A DNA stretch of 64,000 bases from Lagopus muta. Its lineage: Eukaryota; Chordata; Aves; Galliformes; Phasianidae. Under the pieces are notes generated by a model. It saw only the letters and a program-made list of their open reading frames with translations, ran no database searches and was not told the DNA's origin. The DNA is taken from NCBI RefSeq assembly GCF_023343835.1, contig NC_064434.1:18891505-18955504 (forward strand), in the 5' to 3' direction. The translations under genes and the position numbers were made by a program. Positions 36,501 through 48,300 of the stretch are shown in pieces. How positions within the stretch are numbered: position 1 is the first letter of the stretch; each line of letters opens with the position of its first letter.

Positions 36501-39500
36501 TATGAAGTGTATTTTCTTGTTCTGTTTTTGTGTGAACATCAAATAGTTATCATCTGCTGATCACTGTCAGTTTTAAATAAACATCCATTTTTTTAATTTC
36601 AACATGTCATAATCTTTTAGAGACAGATGCAGGAAAATTAGCATGAACAGTATTGTATGATATTAATTATGCGTACCTGATGTAAATTTAACCTTTTTAT
36701 CCCAGGGCACTGTTCAAAGAAGTCTATGCCAATTTTAGGAAACCTTTGTCTTTTTTAGGACATGTTGTTTTAATTATTCAAGACAACATTGTAATAGTAC
36801 CAGTATAATGTTCCATTTATTTTTTTAGAGGGAGGGTATCCTGTCTGAAATATGGCAGCTTGTGGAAGTGAGTAAAATTCAGATTAATCGTGTGTGTATT
36901 GGGTTCCCTCAATTTGTGATTATATATTTCTAAAATTCCTAGAGCTAAGAGGAAATAAGAATTTTGGCAATTGCTCAAAAATAGCAATGCTGACCTTCCG
37001 AAAGGTGGCACTGGGTAAGTAATAAAATTGCAGATGTGTGAATTGTTCATAAATCGGTATTTCAAGCAGAATGAAATGAGTTAATTGTAGATTCTAAATT
37101 GAGATTTTTAGTACTGATCCAGTGACTGAAAACACACTTTAAATATGTGTTTCCAATTCATTAGACACCAGTCTTCATTTCTGTCCAAGTTCCCTGATTC
37201 TGATCTTTCAAAGAGACTGTAATTTACCTGAAATCTTACCTTAAAGCCTTAGATACAGGAATGGGAAGGGACAAACAGCATCCCACTTAATCTCTCTCTT
37301 TTTCAGTTCATATTCTCCCATTCAGTTAATGAATCCTCCCAGCTCCTCTAATCCTACTGTGAATCAATGACTTGGCCTGGCAGGATCACTCAAAAGAGAC
37401 AACTGGACAGCAATTCTGTTACTACAAGCACAGGTAAAGGTTAAAGTAAATGCTTAAAATCTGAAGGTTGGAAAACCAAAATGAGATTTTCCCTCACCTT
37501 CTTTTTTTTTTTTTTTTTTTTTTTTGAATGATGTCCCACTTCGGCAACTTAGTGGTAATTCCTCTCTGTAATTATTAAGTGCATTTTTTTGTTGTCATTT
37601 TCAGTTAGAGAAGCCTATTTCTTTTGTAGTGTTTTCAATCTGTATAACTTGAACAGTCAGCTCCTGACAATATGCACTGAGACATTACAATTTTGTTGCT
37701 CTTGACCTATCAAACTTTACAATTCTAGAAATCTCCTACTTCTGACCATTTAAAGAAGCCGTTATTGTACATCTATTCCATTGATTGCACATATTATTAA
37801 TTCTCGTATGTAGTGATATAGCTGGAAAAATACATAGGAGCAGAAACTGACAGTGATTGTGTAAAAGAATAAAAATTCCTGAAAATAAGAAAGATCTTGT
37901 CATCTTGCCTCTTAGTTGTGTTTTCTTTCCCCACCACTGTGTAGAAAATGCATAATAGAAAACAAAGCAAAACATACAAAGCACGATGAATATGAATTAT
38001 ACAGGCAAAATGGGTTCATTTGAATATAATTAATATTAAATATCATACAAAATAATACATTCATAAAATTTTATTTACATTGTCATCATCAGCATGACAT
38101 GGCAAACAGGATATAATACAGGCAACCTCTCTGTTCACATAGAGAATCAGAGCATGTAAAACATGTGCAAGTTAGGAATGAGTTCTGCTTGTCACCGTGG
38201 AGTAGCCTGATAGAAAGGGTGTTTTGGAGACACAAGCACCTTACAGACAACTGTATTCAGACATGACCAATACAGTGAATGAATGAAATATAATTCTGTT
38301 GCAAGGCCCTAAGTGTTTTCAAGTATCTTTGCCTAGAAAATCATTTCCTCTAGAAACTGAAGTCACTGGGAAGTAAATAATTATTGTGGTAGTAAATCTA
38401 CAGAAATATCAACTCTACTGAGATCCAGGGGATAACATATCACAGTCAGTTCTGGTTAAAAAGCTGGAAAACAGGAAGACTACTATGTATGATGAGATAG
38501 ACCTGATCAGGAGGGAAGTCACACTTATTTTGGAAGAACAATGTAAAATATCTCATGGATTGAATTTATTGAGCAATTTATAATCCCTCTGTTTCCCTCT
38601 GTGATTTTTCTTCATAGATTGTACTACATGAATGCTACTTGGATGAGCTGGAGCTGTAGTTCATCCACAGCTTCTCCTTCAGTACCATCAGCTCCTTCTT
38701 CAGCAGGGGCCTGGAGCTGAGAACAAGACCCACTGTGATCAATAAGGGCACCAGGAGATGAACAGTGGGATTTTCTGAACATAATTCCCCTTGATCTGTG
38801 TTCGTATGCCATTCCACTCCTAAAGAAACTGTGTGCTCTCTAATGAGTCTGTTTTTGTTAGCAATGTGCTGTGTCAGACTGTGGAAGTAAACGTATTGTC
38901 TGCTCTACACAAAGCCATACACTTTTCCAAACATCAGAAAAATACAGAATTAAAATATCCCTTTAATACTCCCAGTCGGAAATATTACTGATTTTCAGCT
39001 TCCAGATCCTGATTATGTCCAGTCCTTTTTAAAGATGAAATTATGTGTAATCTATATTTTATCACATACTTGCAAGTGTATATTTTAAGGTTCAGGGAAG
39101 TGCCTCATCCACAAATAACTTCTGAAAACCATAATTCCTTCTATTGCTAACTACATCAAAGCCTATCCTAAATGTGAAGGAGTGATATTCACATCCACCC
39201 CTTATACACATTTGTTGAAAGCTGCAACAAATACTGTTGAGGCTCGGGCGGCCTCACTCTATCTGTGCTTCCTATGGTATTGTTTTTGAAGTGTTCTAAT
39301 AACAGAACTTGCTCTGGAACTTGCTCACTGAAATCTCAAGTTGGATGGAACTCACACAGAGCATGATAAACTTTGTTATGCAGCACTTTGTTGTAATAGG
39401 GGCAGTTTCTGATCTTGAACTTAAATACACTGAATAAATTCAGAATAAGTTTACTGACTCTTGTCCTTACAAACAGAAAGGATACCCATAGAAATAATTT

Positions 39501-40420
39501 AAGAAGTGAATTAGGTAAATAAAATAGACAAATATTGCAGTCCCCATATAACAGTAAATAGAGCAGCTCTTCTTCCTGTTCTTGACTACTGTGCCTTAGT
39601 GGAGGTGCTATGGGCATGAAATATGATCTGATAAGGAAATAACAGTAACCAAAGCCTGATAGATATAAATGTTATTCCCTAAGAAAACAGGAAACTTTCT
39701 AATTTAGAGACAAAAGTGAAAACGACAATACCAAAAGTGCTTCCAAATGTACAAAGTGAATAACCCAAAAGTAGAAAAGAGATTGTTTTTTTTTAAATAA
39801 TCTTTATTCAGGTACAGTAATTTCACAAATTTTTAGTTATTATTATTATTTGTAACAGCAGATCCTACTGATATTCATCTGTTTTCCCCTGGGGGGAAGG
39901 GGGGGGAGAAGGATATTGCTTTTGATATGTAAATTGTATGTTGCACTTCAAAGAACCTACTGCATGAACATTGTTGGTGGTCCTTTTCTTTTCCATCCTT
40001 GTTTCTACTGGTTGGTACCTGGATAGCATTCCACAGTCCATCAGCTAAAGCTCTTCCTATTTCTCTGTTTGGCCCATCTCGTATGCCTGTAGACTAAGTT
40101 AGTTTATGCTCTCTATGTAAGTCAGAGAGAAAGAAAGGTCTAGAAAGCTTGATGACAACAAAAATTTAATTAAGAACTCTTTTAAACATAGTATATCCTG
40201 AGTTGTTCTTTGAAGAAACTCATCTGTAGTAGTGATGACAGAGAGCAGTGAGTTCCCAGGAGATCAGCTGACTGAGGTAAGATGCTTTTGCTGCTGTTCT
40301 CTCTGTGCTTGTATATGGGAAAAAAAAAAATCCTGGATAAATAAGGGTGGTGTATATTTTTTTCTTATGAAAGCAGAAAGACTGTACAGAAGTATGTATG
40401 TTATTGTCTTAGGCAAATGG
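33536..40420. other. Long AT-rich intergenic stretch
   Basis: About 6.9 kb without a recognisable gene or transposon. It contains a GA repeat at 35670-35682, an octamer-like ATGCAAAT at 35950-35957, a T run of about 22 at 37503-37525, and a G-run near 39892-39908. A minus-strand frame near 38.63-38.82 kb encodes a hydrophobic stretch but is too short and too isolated to call. Confidence 0.45.
37503..37525. repeat. Poly-T tract
   Basis: A run of about 22 T bases. It could mark the tail of an antisense retrocopy, but none is recognisable next to it. Confidence 0.8.
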
Positions 40421-40585
40421 CATAGAATCATTAAAGTTGGATATGAGCTCTAAAATCATCTAGTCCAACCATCATAGTACACAAGCACGTGACTGTTCTA
40501 GACCACGTCACTCAGTGCTACATCTACTCTTTTCTTGAAAACCTCCAGGGATGGTGACTCCACAACTTCCCTTCCCCTTACATAC
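40421..40585 (-). mobile_element. CR1 LINE 3' tail, antisense
   Basis: Antisense CR1 3' UTR: tagaatcattaaagttggat, tctaaaatcatctagtccaa. The decayed end of the reverse-transcriptase frame follows (tcttgaaaacctccagggat, ggtgactccacaacttccct). The element ends there. Confidence 0.8.
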
Positions 40586-41700
40586 TCTTCAGTGCCCTCT
40601 GTTACAATGTGGAAGTTGGGCTTATTGGTAAATGATATTTGTGAGACTCCTGCACAGGTTAAATGGTTTGTTTGCTGGCATTTTTTATTGCAGCTTGAGA
40701 AGAAAATAATTCTATGTATGTTTTGGTTAAAGATTAGCATTTACTGTCTGTGGTCTGTGCGAAGTAAAGCTCACTTGTGAGTAGTGAATCACTGCTCTTA
40801 GTACAGGAATAGAATTATTTTAATGAGATCATAACAATCTCAAGTTTAATAGTTACTCATTCACTTTAAAATGTAGTGATTGCATATACTTTGTTTTAGG
40901 TAAAAAAATAAAATCTTTAAGGAATTGGAATGATGTTAAATCAATCTCCGGTCTGATTTCCTTATGAGCTACAGTCAGTGCAATCAGTCAAGTAGCTTCA
41001 TCAGGGACTTACTTTCTGTAAAGAGTATCAGTAAAGACTGTTTATAGACCATTTATGTAACCATCCAACATCGTGAAGAACACTAATGTGAATATATACA
41101 GCAATTTTGTTGAATATGATACCTACCTGGAGACTACACAGTAATTTCTGGGACAAATGTATCTGTTGGGAAATTATAAAACATCATGAAAAAAAAAGTG
41201 AAAAATAAGATTTTCACTAAGCTACTCCATGAACGTATTCATACTTTACTTATTTTCTTTAAATGCCCATTGAGAAGAACAAAGCTGCTGCATACTTGGT
41301 TTGCTAAACATAAATAGTTGTAAAGGTAAACCAGATCTATCAGCTACCAGTCTGCTAGCATTGCTCCGGCCACCTTCAGCACATCCAGCCCAGTAGCTGT
41401 GTCTTTGGTACTGCAGACCCCCATGGGTCTACATTGCCCCTTACTTCACAGTGCGCCACAAGCCCTTATCTGGAAGGCATACATTTACCTGCCTCTAAAG
41501 AATCCAGAAATTAAATTTGGCCCTGATGTTTTCAACAGATTTTCCTTTAACATCACAGAACTCATGATGTTTGGCTTATTTTTCATAACCAAGACTTAAG
41601 CCCATGGTAAAGCATAGACCCACAATGAGGTTTTCTGATCACGGGGAATTTTTTTTTTGCAAAGGTCTCAGCAACAAATTAAAGCAATATCAAAGATATC
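40586..41700. other. Intergenic DNA, nothing recognised
   Basis: AT-rich sequence between two CR1 copies with no recognisable gene or element. Confidence 0.5.
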
Positions 41701-41702
41701 CT

Positions 41703-42757
41703 CTTCAAAACCTCTTCATATGCCAGTAAGGCATATGGAAAATAAAGATGTGGTAAAGAAGGATGGTAACCAACATGATTTCATCAAGGACAAATCATGC
41801 CTTGCTGGCCTTTTTTTATGGAGTTACAGCACCAGTGGATGAAGGAAGAGCAGCAGACAAAATCAGCCTGGACTTAAGCAAAGCGTTTCACACTGTCCTG
41901 TGTGGAATCCTGGTCACCAAATTGGAGAAAAATGAATTTGATAGATGGACCACTCACTGGATAAGGAATTGACTGGATGGTTGCACTCAGTGTTGCAGTC
42001 AACGGCTCAGTGTCCAAGTGCAGTATGGTGACAAGTGGACTACTCAGGGATTGGTGTGGGGATTGGTGCCACTTAACACATTTGTAGGCGACGTGGACAC
42101 TGGGATCAAGTGCACCCTCAGCAAGTTTGCAGATGCCACCAAGCTGAGTGTTGCAGCTGACACCTATGGTCAGGATGCCATCCAGAGAGACCTGAACAGG
42201 CTTGAGAAGAGAACCTATCAGGTGATTCTGCCCCTCTGCTCTCATGAGACTTTACCTGCAGTACTGTGTCCAGTTCTGGGGTTTTCAACACAAGGAGGAC
42301 ATGGAGCTGTTAGAGTGGGTCAAAAGGAGGGCCACAAAGATGATCAGAGGTCTGCAGCACCTCCACTACAAGGACAGGATGAGAGAGTTGGGGCTTTTCA
42401 GCCTGGAGAAGAGAAGGCTCTGGGATATCTGAATAGAACCTACAGGAAAGCTAGGGAGGGATTTTTTATAAGGGCATGTAGTGACAGAACAAGGGGAAAT
42501 GTCTTTATACTGGAAGAAGGTAGATTTAGACTAGATATTTGGAAGAAATTCTGTACTGTGAGGGTGGTGAGACGCTGGAACAGGTTGCACAGTGAGGTTG
42601 TGAATGCCCCATCCCTGGAGGCATTCAAGGCCAGGCTGGGTGGGGCTCTGAGCAATCTGGTCTAGAGAGAGGTGTTACTGCCTATAGGAGGAGGGTTGGA
42701 AGATGATCTTAAAGGTCCATCCCAACCTGAACCAGTCTATGACTCTATGATATAACA
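41703..42757 (+). mobile_element. CR1 LINE, internally deleted reverse-transcriptase region
   Basis: Starts within the block encoding HMENKDVVKKDGNQHDFIKD and continues through LDLSKAFHTV (near 41870), where the second aspartate of the family motif is replaced by histidine. The SKFAD block follows (near 42120); it continues ATKL, with the second catalytic aspartate lost. At about 42213 the frame jumps from the RDLNRLE-encoding block straight to the block that normally lies about 250 bp further on (ctctgctctcatgagactt), so a central piece is missing. The terminal part and 3' UTR are present (gttggaagatgatcttaaag, atgactctatga). Several frame changes are seen, so this is a dead copy. Confidence 0.9.
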
Positions 42758-44025
42758 TGCTGCTTTTCTACCTTATTGAACATCCATAAAGATATTTTAT
42801 GGAGTTTGCTGCTGCTACATGTCTTTTGGGTCAAAACGTGTTTTTTTAAATTAGTGTCATTCATGCAGGGCTCATTAGCATCTTTTTTTGTTAATGATAG
42901 TAACCAGAAGACCCTCACTTAAAAAAAAAATGTTGTGCAACAATAATGGATTACAGAAGAAACAATGTTTACTGCCAAAATTCTCTCTCAATTTTAAAGT
43001 TCTTTATATCTCTTATCTGGTCTGTTCTCTAAGCATGGTCCATTCAATCAACTTTATCAACTTGCTGTTGCTGAGAGCAAGTGCTAGGTTTTACATTTCA
43101 CAAATGCTAGGGCTTTAAAGAAGAGCACAGCTGGAGTGGATATAATGAAACAGCATTCTTCCATATCAAAGCAGTCTTGTTGCTGATGAGAAGAAAAAGA
43201 AAAAAAACCACACGCACAACAATATGGTGTATATTTATACCACTTTAATGAGGCTCTATTCAAAATCCAGCTGTGAAAATGTAATGTATCTATATACATA
43301 GGCTTTGAGCACTAGAAAGTAATTTCTTCATAGTAAGAAGTGATTTTCACACATTGCAGATTGTATCTTGTCATTTATCATTTCCTGCAAACCATTCACA
43401 TGCGTGTAAGTACACTTTGTTGTTCGAATAAGTTGCATGGGAAGCACAACAGCTATTAATAAACAGCATTTCATCAGTAGAGGGCTGAGCATCCATTTCA
43501 TTCTATTTACTTGAGTTCTATGTGTTGTCACAAATTTTATTTTGAATTCTCTTCATTTCTCTTTCATTATTACTTTTTTTTTTTCCCCTAGAAAAATTTT
43601 AAAGCTAATACTGATTTACTTCTGTAGGTGGTGCCAGAGATGTTTTCATGTTTTGGCTTGCTTAGATTTAGCTGTTCTTTTTATATGTGAAAGTTTGATT
43701 TGATTTCATACACTGTGGTTAAGGATCTCCTTTTGGAATCTCTGTGATTTTCTATCAGAATATGAAAAAAAACCCAAACTTATCCCATCTGGATATGATA
43801 GCGGACTGTCATTCATGTCCACTGCACTGCAGTTGGTATAGCACATTTGCAGATAAGACTATATGACTCCTTAAGCAACTGCATGCCATCTTTTAAATAA
43901 GAATCTAATAATCCATGCCATCAGATTCTGTGTGCTTTTTGTTGTTGTTGTTTGGTTTGGCGGTGGTGTTTTGTTTGTTTTTATCAAAGTTAAATAAACA
44001 CTTATAAATGTAGTAACTTAATCCA

Positions 44026-44073
<48 letters not shown>

Positions 44074-44710
44074 TTAGAGGAAAATATTGTGTTTTTTCTT
44101 GAAATTTCTGTAGTCAGACACTGAAGAGTCTTAAGTACAAGACTAGATACAGCCAGTAGATGTTACTGTTATTTGTTTATATTCTAACACAGTTGCTGGG
44201 GGCACCAGACATTGAGCTAAAAGGCAGACAGAGAACAAATTAGTGCCACTGCATTACTGATGGTCAGCATGAACCAGATTAAGATGTAAGGAGAAGGGAG
44301 AAAGAAAACATTGGATCCAGCAAAGTGAGGAGAAACAAGGTCACGTGTATTAAAAATGCTACATCTAATGGATTGGTCCCATCTCAGCCAAACCTACCCT
44401 GAAGGTAGGTGTCTGAGCTCCATACTTAGCAAGGCTTAATCATTACACAGAGACTCAGTTAGGCTTTTCACAGGCAGCTTTTTATAAACAGCTACACATC
44501 TTCCAGAGGAGATGTGAACTGTACCTCCATTTCTGTTCAGATCTCTATGGTATAAAGTGCAATTTTGCAACTAAGGTTGTCCTTGAAAGAGCAGATGCTG
44601 ATATCTCCTCATTGACTTGTACATCTGAATCCCACTTCAGGCACCTCTCTTATTTTGGGAGATCTAACTCTCACTTCATAGAGTCATTGTGATATTAATA
44701 CACTGAATAT
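42758..44710. other. Intergenic DNA with a very long poly-T tract
   Basis: No gene recognised. The main feature is the T run at 44030-44072. A TTG/TTTG-rich stretch lies at 43936-43981. Confidence 0.5.
44030..44072. repeat. Poly-T tract of 43 bases
   Basis: Uninterrupted run of about 43 T bases, the longest homopolymer in the window. No adjacent antisense CR1 or other retrocopy is recognisable; CR1 elements do not end in poly-A, so CR1 would not explain it. Run length may be affected by sequencing error. Confidence 0.9.
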
Positions 44711-44711
44711 T

Positions 44712-45305
44712 ATTCACAGAATGATGGAATGGCTTGTCTTGAAAAGAACCTTAAAGATCATTTAGTTTCAATCCCCTTGCCATGGACAGGGTTGCCAGCC
44801 ACCAGATTTGTGTTATATCCAGTCTGGCCTTGAGCACTTCCAGGGATGGAGTATTCATAGCAACTGAGCAACCTGTTCCAGTGCCTCACTGAGGGAATTC
44901 CCTCCTCAAAGGGAATAATTTCTTCCTAACAGCTGATCTAAATTTCCCCTCTTTTAGTTTAAAACCATTTCCTGTTGTCCTATTACTGTCAGACTGTGTT
45001 GTTTTTCTCCTGTTTATAAGCTCTCTTTAAGTGATGGAAGGCCACAGTGAGGTCTCCCAGATCCTTCTCTTCCCTTGGCTGAACAAGCCCACCTCCCTCA
45101 ACCTTTCTTCACAGGAGAGTTGCTCCAGCCGCGTGATCATCTTAGTGGCCCTCCTCTGGACCCAATTCAACAGCTCCACATTACTCCTGTGCTGAGGGCC
45201 CCAGGCCCGGATGCAGTACTTCAGATGGGGCCTCACAAGGCAGAGAAGAAAGGGACAATCGCCTCCCTTACCTGCTGACCACCCTCTTTTAATGCAGCCC
45301 AGGAT
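44712..45305 (-). mobile_element. CR1 LINE 3' part, antisense
   Basis: Left end: tattcacagaatgatggaat, then cttaaagatcatttagtttc (decayed CR1 3' UTR). It continues through aacctgttccagtgcctcac, aggtctcccagatccttctc and ggatgcagtacttcagatgg, and ends near ctgctgaccaccctctttta. On the minus strand a short open piece encodes the RRATKMI-type CR1 motif. The copy is 5'-truncated. Confidence 0.9.
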
Positions 45306-48300
45306 TCAGACAAGATAAAATTAACCTCATCCAAGTGAGCTCATGTAAGTGACATAGATAAACAAGAACCAAATTAGGAAATGTATGATAGGACCAGGAA
45401 AGTAAAATAGGCAAAGAGCAAAAGAGAAGAAAAGATTATAGGAGTCCTTTTCATCAAAGGGGAAAAAAAATAATAAAGGGTGAGTGGGGAATAATTCAGG
45501 AAATGAGGGAAACTTACATACTTCACTTTCTGTCCGTGGGAAAACAAGCTTATAATTTAAGGGTTTTGTTTTTCTCTTTGAGGTAGGAAAAGTGGAATGT
45601 TTAGATTATTGTTTCCTCTGCACATTCAAATTGAAACAACCACTATTCCTCTAAGACTTGTGATTAGAGACAAAGTTCTGAGATACTAAAAGATCCTATG
45701 AATCTTTTTTAGCTGGGGATGCCCTTTCTCTTTGAGTACAGGAATGAAGACTGAGGTAGCATTTAATATGGACGCTTGTTGTATATTTATTTTAATATTT
45801 CATAATTCAACTAGTTATCTATTTGACTGAGTTATCTTTGGGGACAGTCAAGCGACACATCAATCTCAGCAATTTTATACACATATTGCCTGTGATGAGA
45901 TGGGAATAAATAATAAATAACCATAGCAATACTAAACATAGACTAGCAGACTGATTGTTCCACAATGGATCTTTGTCACCCAGAGCATGTAAGTACACTA
46001 ACAGTTTGTTCCAAGGCACATCATTGGAATAAGATGCAAATGAAATGAAAGAATTTCAGCAACAGCAGTCAAGCAAGAATAAGGAAATAATCATCTATAC
46101 ATTTTTTCATTGTGCCATTGACATCAAGGTTTGTGAATATGACTGTTTGAAAATAAGGAAGTTGAAGTCTTCAGGGAAGGTGAGAAGCTAGTTGTAATAC
46201 ACATCACTAGTGATTCGTCCATTCTGTGACAGTGTTTAGAAGAAAATGGAAGCAGTTATGTTCATGAAACAGTCTACAAAAATGTAGATTGGATTAATTG
46301 CTGTGAACACAAAATTATTCAGGAATTAGTTACTTTAGATTCAAAGGCAAAATTTGCATTGCGAGACTTAGGAGCTGCAGCTTTGACTATAAATCTGTCC
46401 CACAGCAACAAGCTATCACCTCATTACCCCCATGTTTGACCCATAAGCAAGGCCAGACTGTTTTCGTCCCTAACTGGTGCTGAATGTAAGAGTTAGGGTT
46501 ATAGGTGGCTGTGTGTGACCTCAAAGTGCATGGAATCACTGAACCATTTCGAGTTTTGTGGTCATCCATGCTGTCCTAGTTAGAGAAACATTGAATTGGG
46601 TTTGCTCAGGGTTTTGTCCATCAGAGTCTCAAAAATCCCCCAGAATGAAGAATACAGTCTATTCCAGAGATTCATTAGCACCTGAATGGCACTGGGTAAT
46701 GATCTAGAATAACTTAAAGGAGAAGAGGATTTTTGAACTGCATCTAATTAACTCACAATACTCAGAGTCTTCTCTCACCACTTCCTAATCACAGTGCATA
46801 GGATTTAGCATATCACAGTTCAAGATTGTGTGAAGCCTGTTGGCAGGGACATATCTGTTGCATGAATTTGTGTTAATCCTCAGTTCTGGTAGCTGTGATT
46901 TGAAATAAATAATCCTTATGAGAGTTTGACTGTAACCATTAAAAAGAAGTTCCACTTCCTGGAACTGGGAGTATAACTGGGGGAATAGCTGCCTCTGTGT
47001 ACCTTGGTTGATGTTATTTTACAATGTCTTGGTTTGTCATGCCATGATACGTGTGCATAGTATTTTGTAGGGCAGCTAGAAATGACATCCTAGAATGTCA
47101 TGGACTGATCTATGGCTCCTTACTATGTCTTCCTATGACTGCACATCAAGAGCTTGTTTCCTTCTGAAAGATGCAAATGACAGCTCCTTCTTGTTCCATG
47201 CAGTCTCGGCATGGCTAGAAAAGTTTTGGAAAATGTACATGGATCTCCTTTACTTCGGAGGGGTTGTTAGCCTTTATAATATATGGAAATGGTATTTCTA
47301 TTAAACTATATACATTGCATTTTAATACAAATATTTATTACCTTTCTGTCCCTGATAAACAATACTTTTTTTTATAAAAGATATCTTTTATGCATATGTA
47401 TTTTCCAAAAGAAAGGTGCAAGACAAACATTTCCTTGGATAATGCATATTTTGCATGTGATCCCAATAGTATCACAAGTATTGTGCATCATTAGGTTTTA
47501 AAATGTCTTTTAAGTAACATCTATTTTGCTCTAAAGCTAATTGTTTTTGTGTAAAATTATATTGAGTGTTAAAAAGTCTAGCAGCATTAACGATGGCATT
47601 TACTATGGCTGACCTATTAAAAGATACTGCATAAGAATGAAATATTGCAGCTTTAGTTTATCGTTGAAAGAATATAAGTGATAATCAGTCTCACTAGTTA
47701 GCTTTGCTCATTGCAGTAAATGGAGTTTGCAAACAGTATATAAAACACAGCAGTACATCTTTGCTTTACTCCTTTGCTTTCCCATTTGGAGTATTTGTAA
47801 TGAACTAAGCAACTGTAGTGACAGTGCTTTTCAGAAAACAGGAAAGTGACTATTTGTGGCTTTTACTGTATAATGCACACTTTATACTCTGGGTGTCTGT
47901 AAGAGCTGTGAAGCAAGACAGTTCGCACAGTTCCCTAAATAATTCTCTGTTGTGATGAGCTGACAGACTTAAGAGAGTGCACTACTTGAAAGAGTAAACA
48001 CCGAGTAACCTCCAGGGGTTCTTTCACTTCATTCATTTTTCAGTATCCCATTTAGCAATTGTAGTTACAGCCCTGCATCACTAATAACAGTTTGAGTGAA
48101 GTAAAGTAATAGTTCTAAAAGTTACAAACTTACTGGGCCAAACATAATCATAAGCAAGTTCCAGTGATGGACACACAGAGTAAGATGTGTGTAATAGCAA
48201 GGGGATATGAGCTTGCCAAATAATCAAAGCAGAGCAAAACTGACTCACTTCCTGACGCAAGCAGCTAAGACCTGCATTTTTTAAAATGGCATTCTGTATG

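Noticed and set aside
41763-41972. Open frame near 41.8 kb as a host gene
   Set aside because: The translation matches CR1 reverse transcriptase (DEGRAADKISLDLSKAF), so it belongs to the element.
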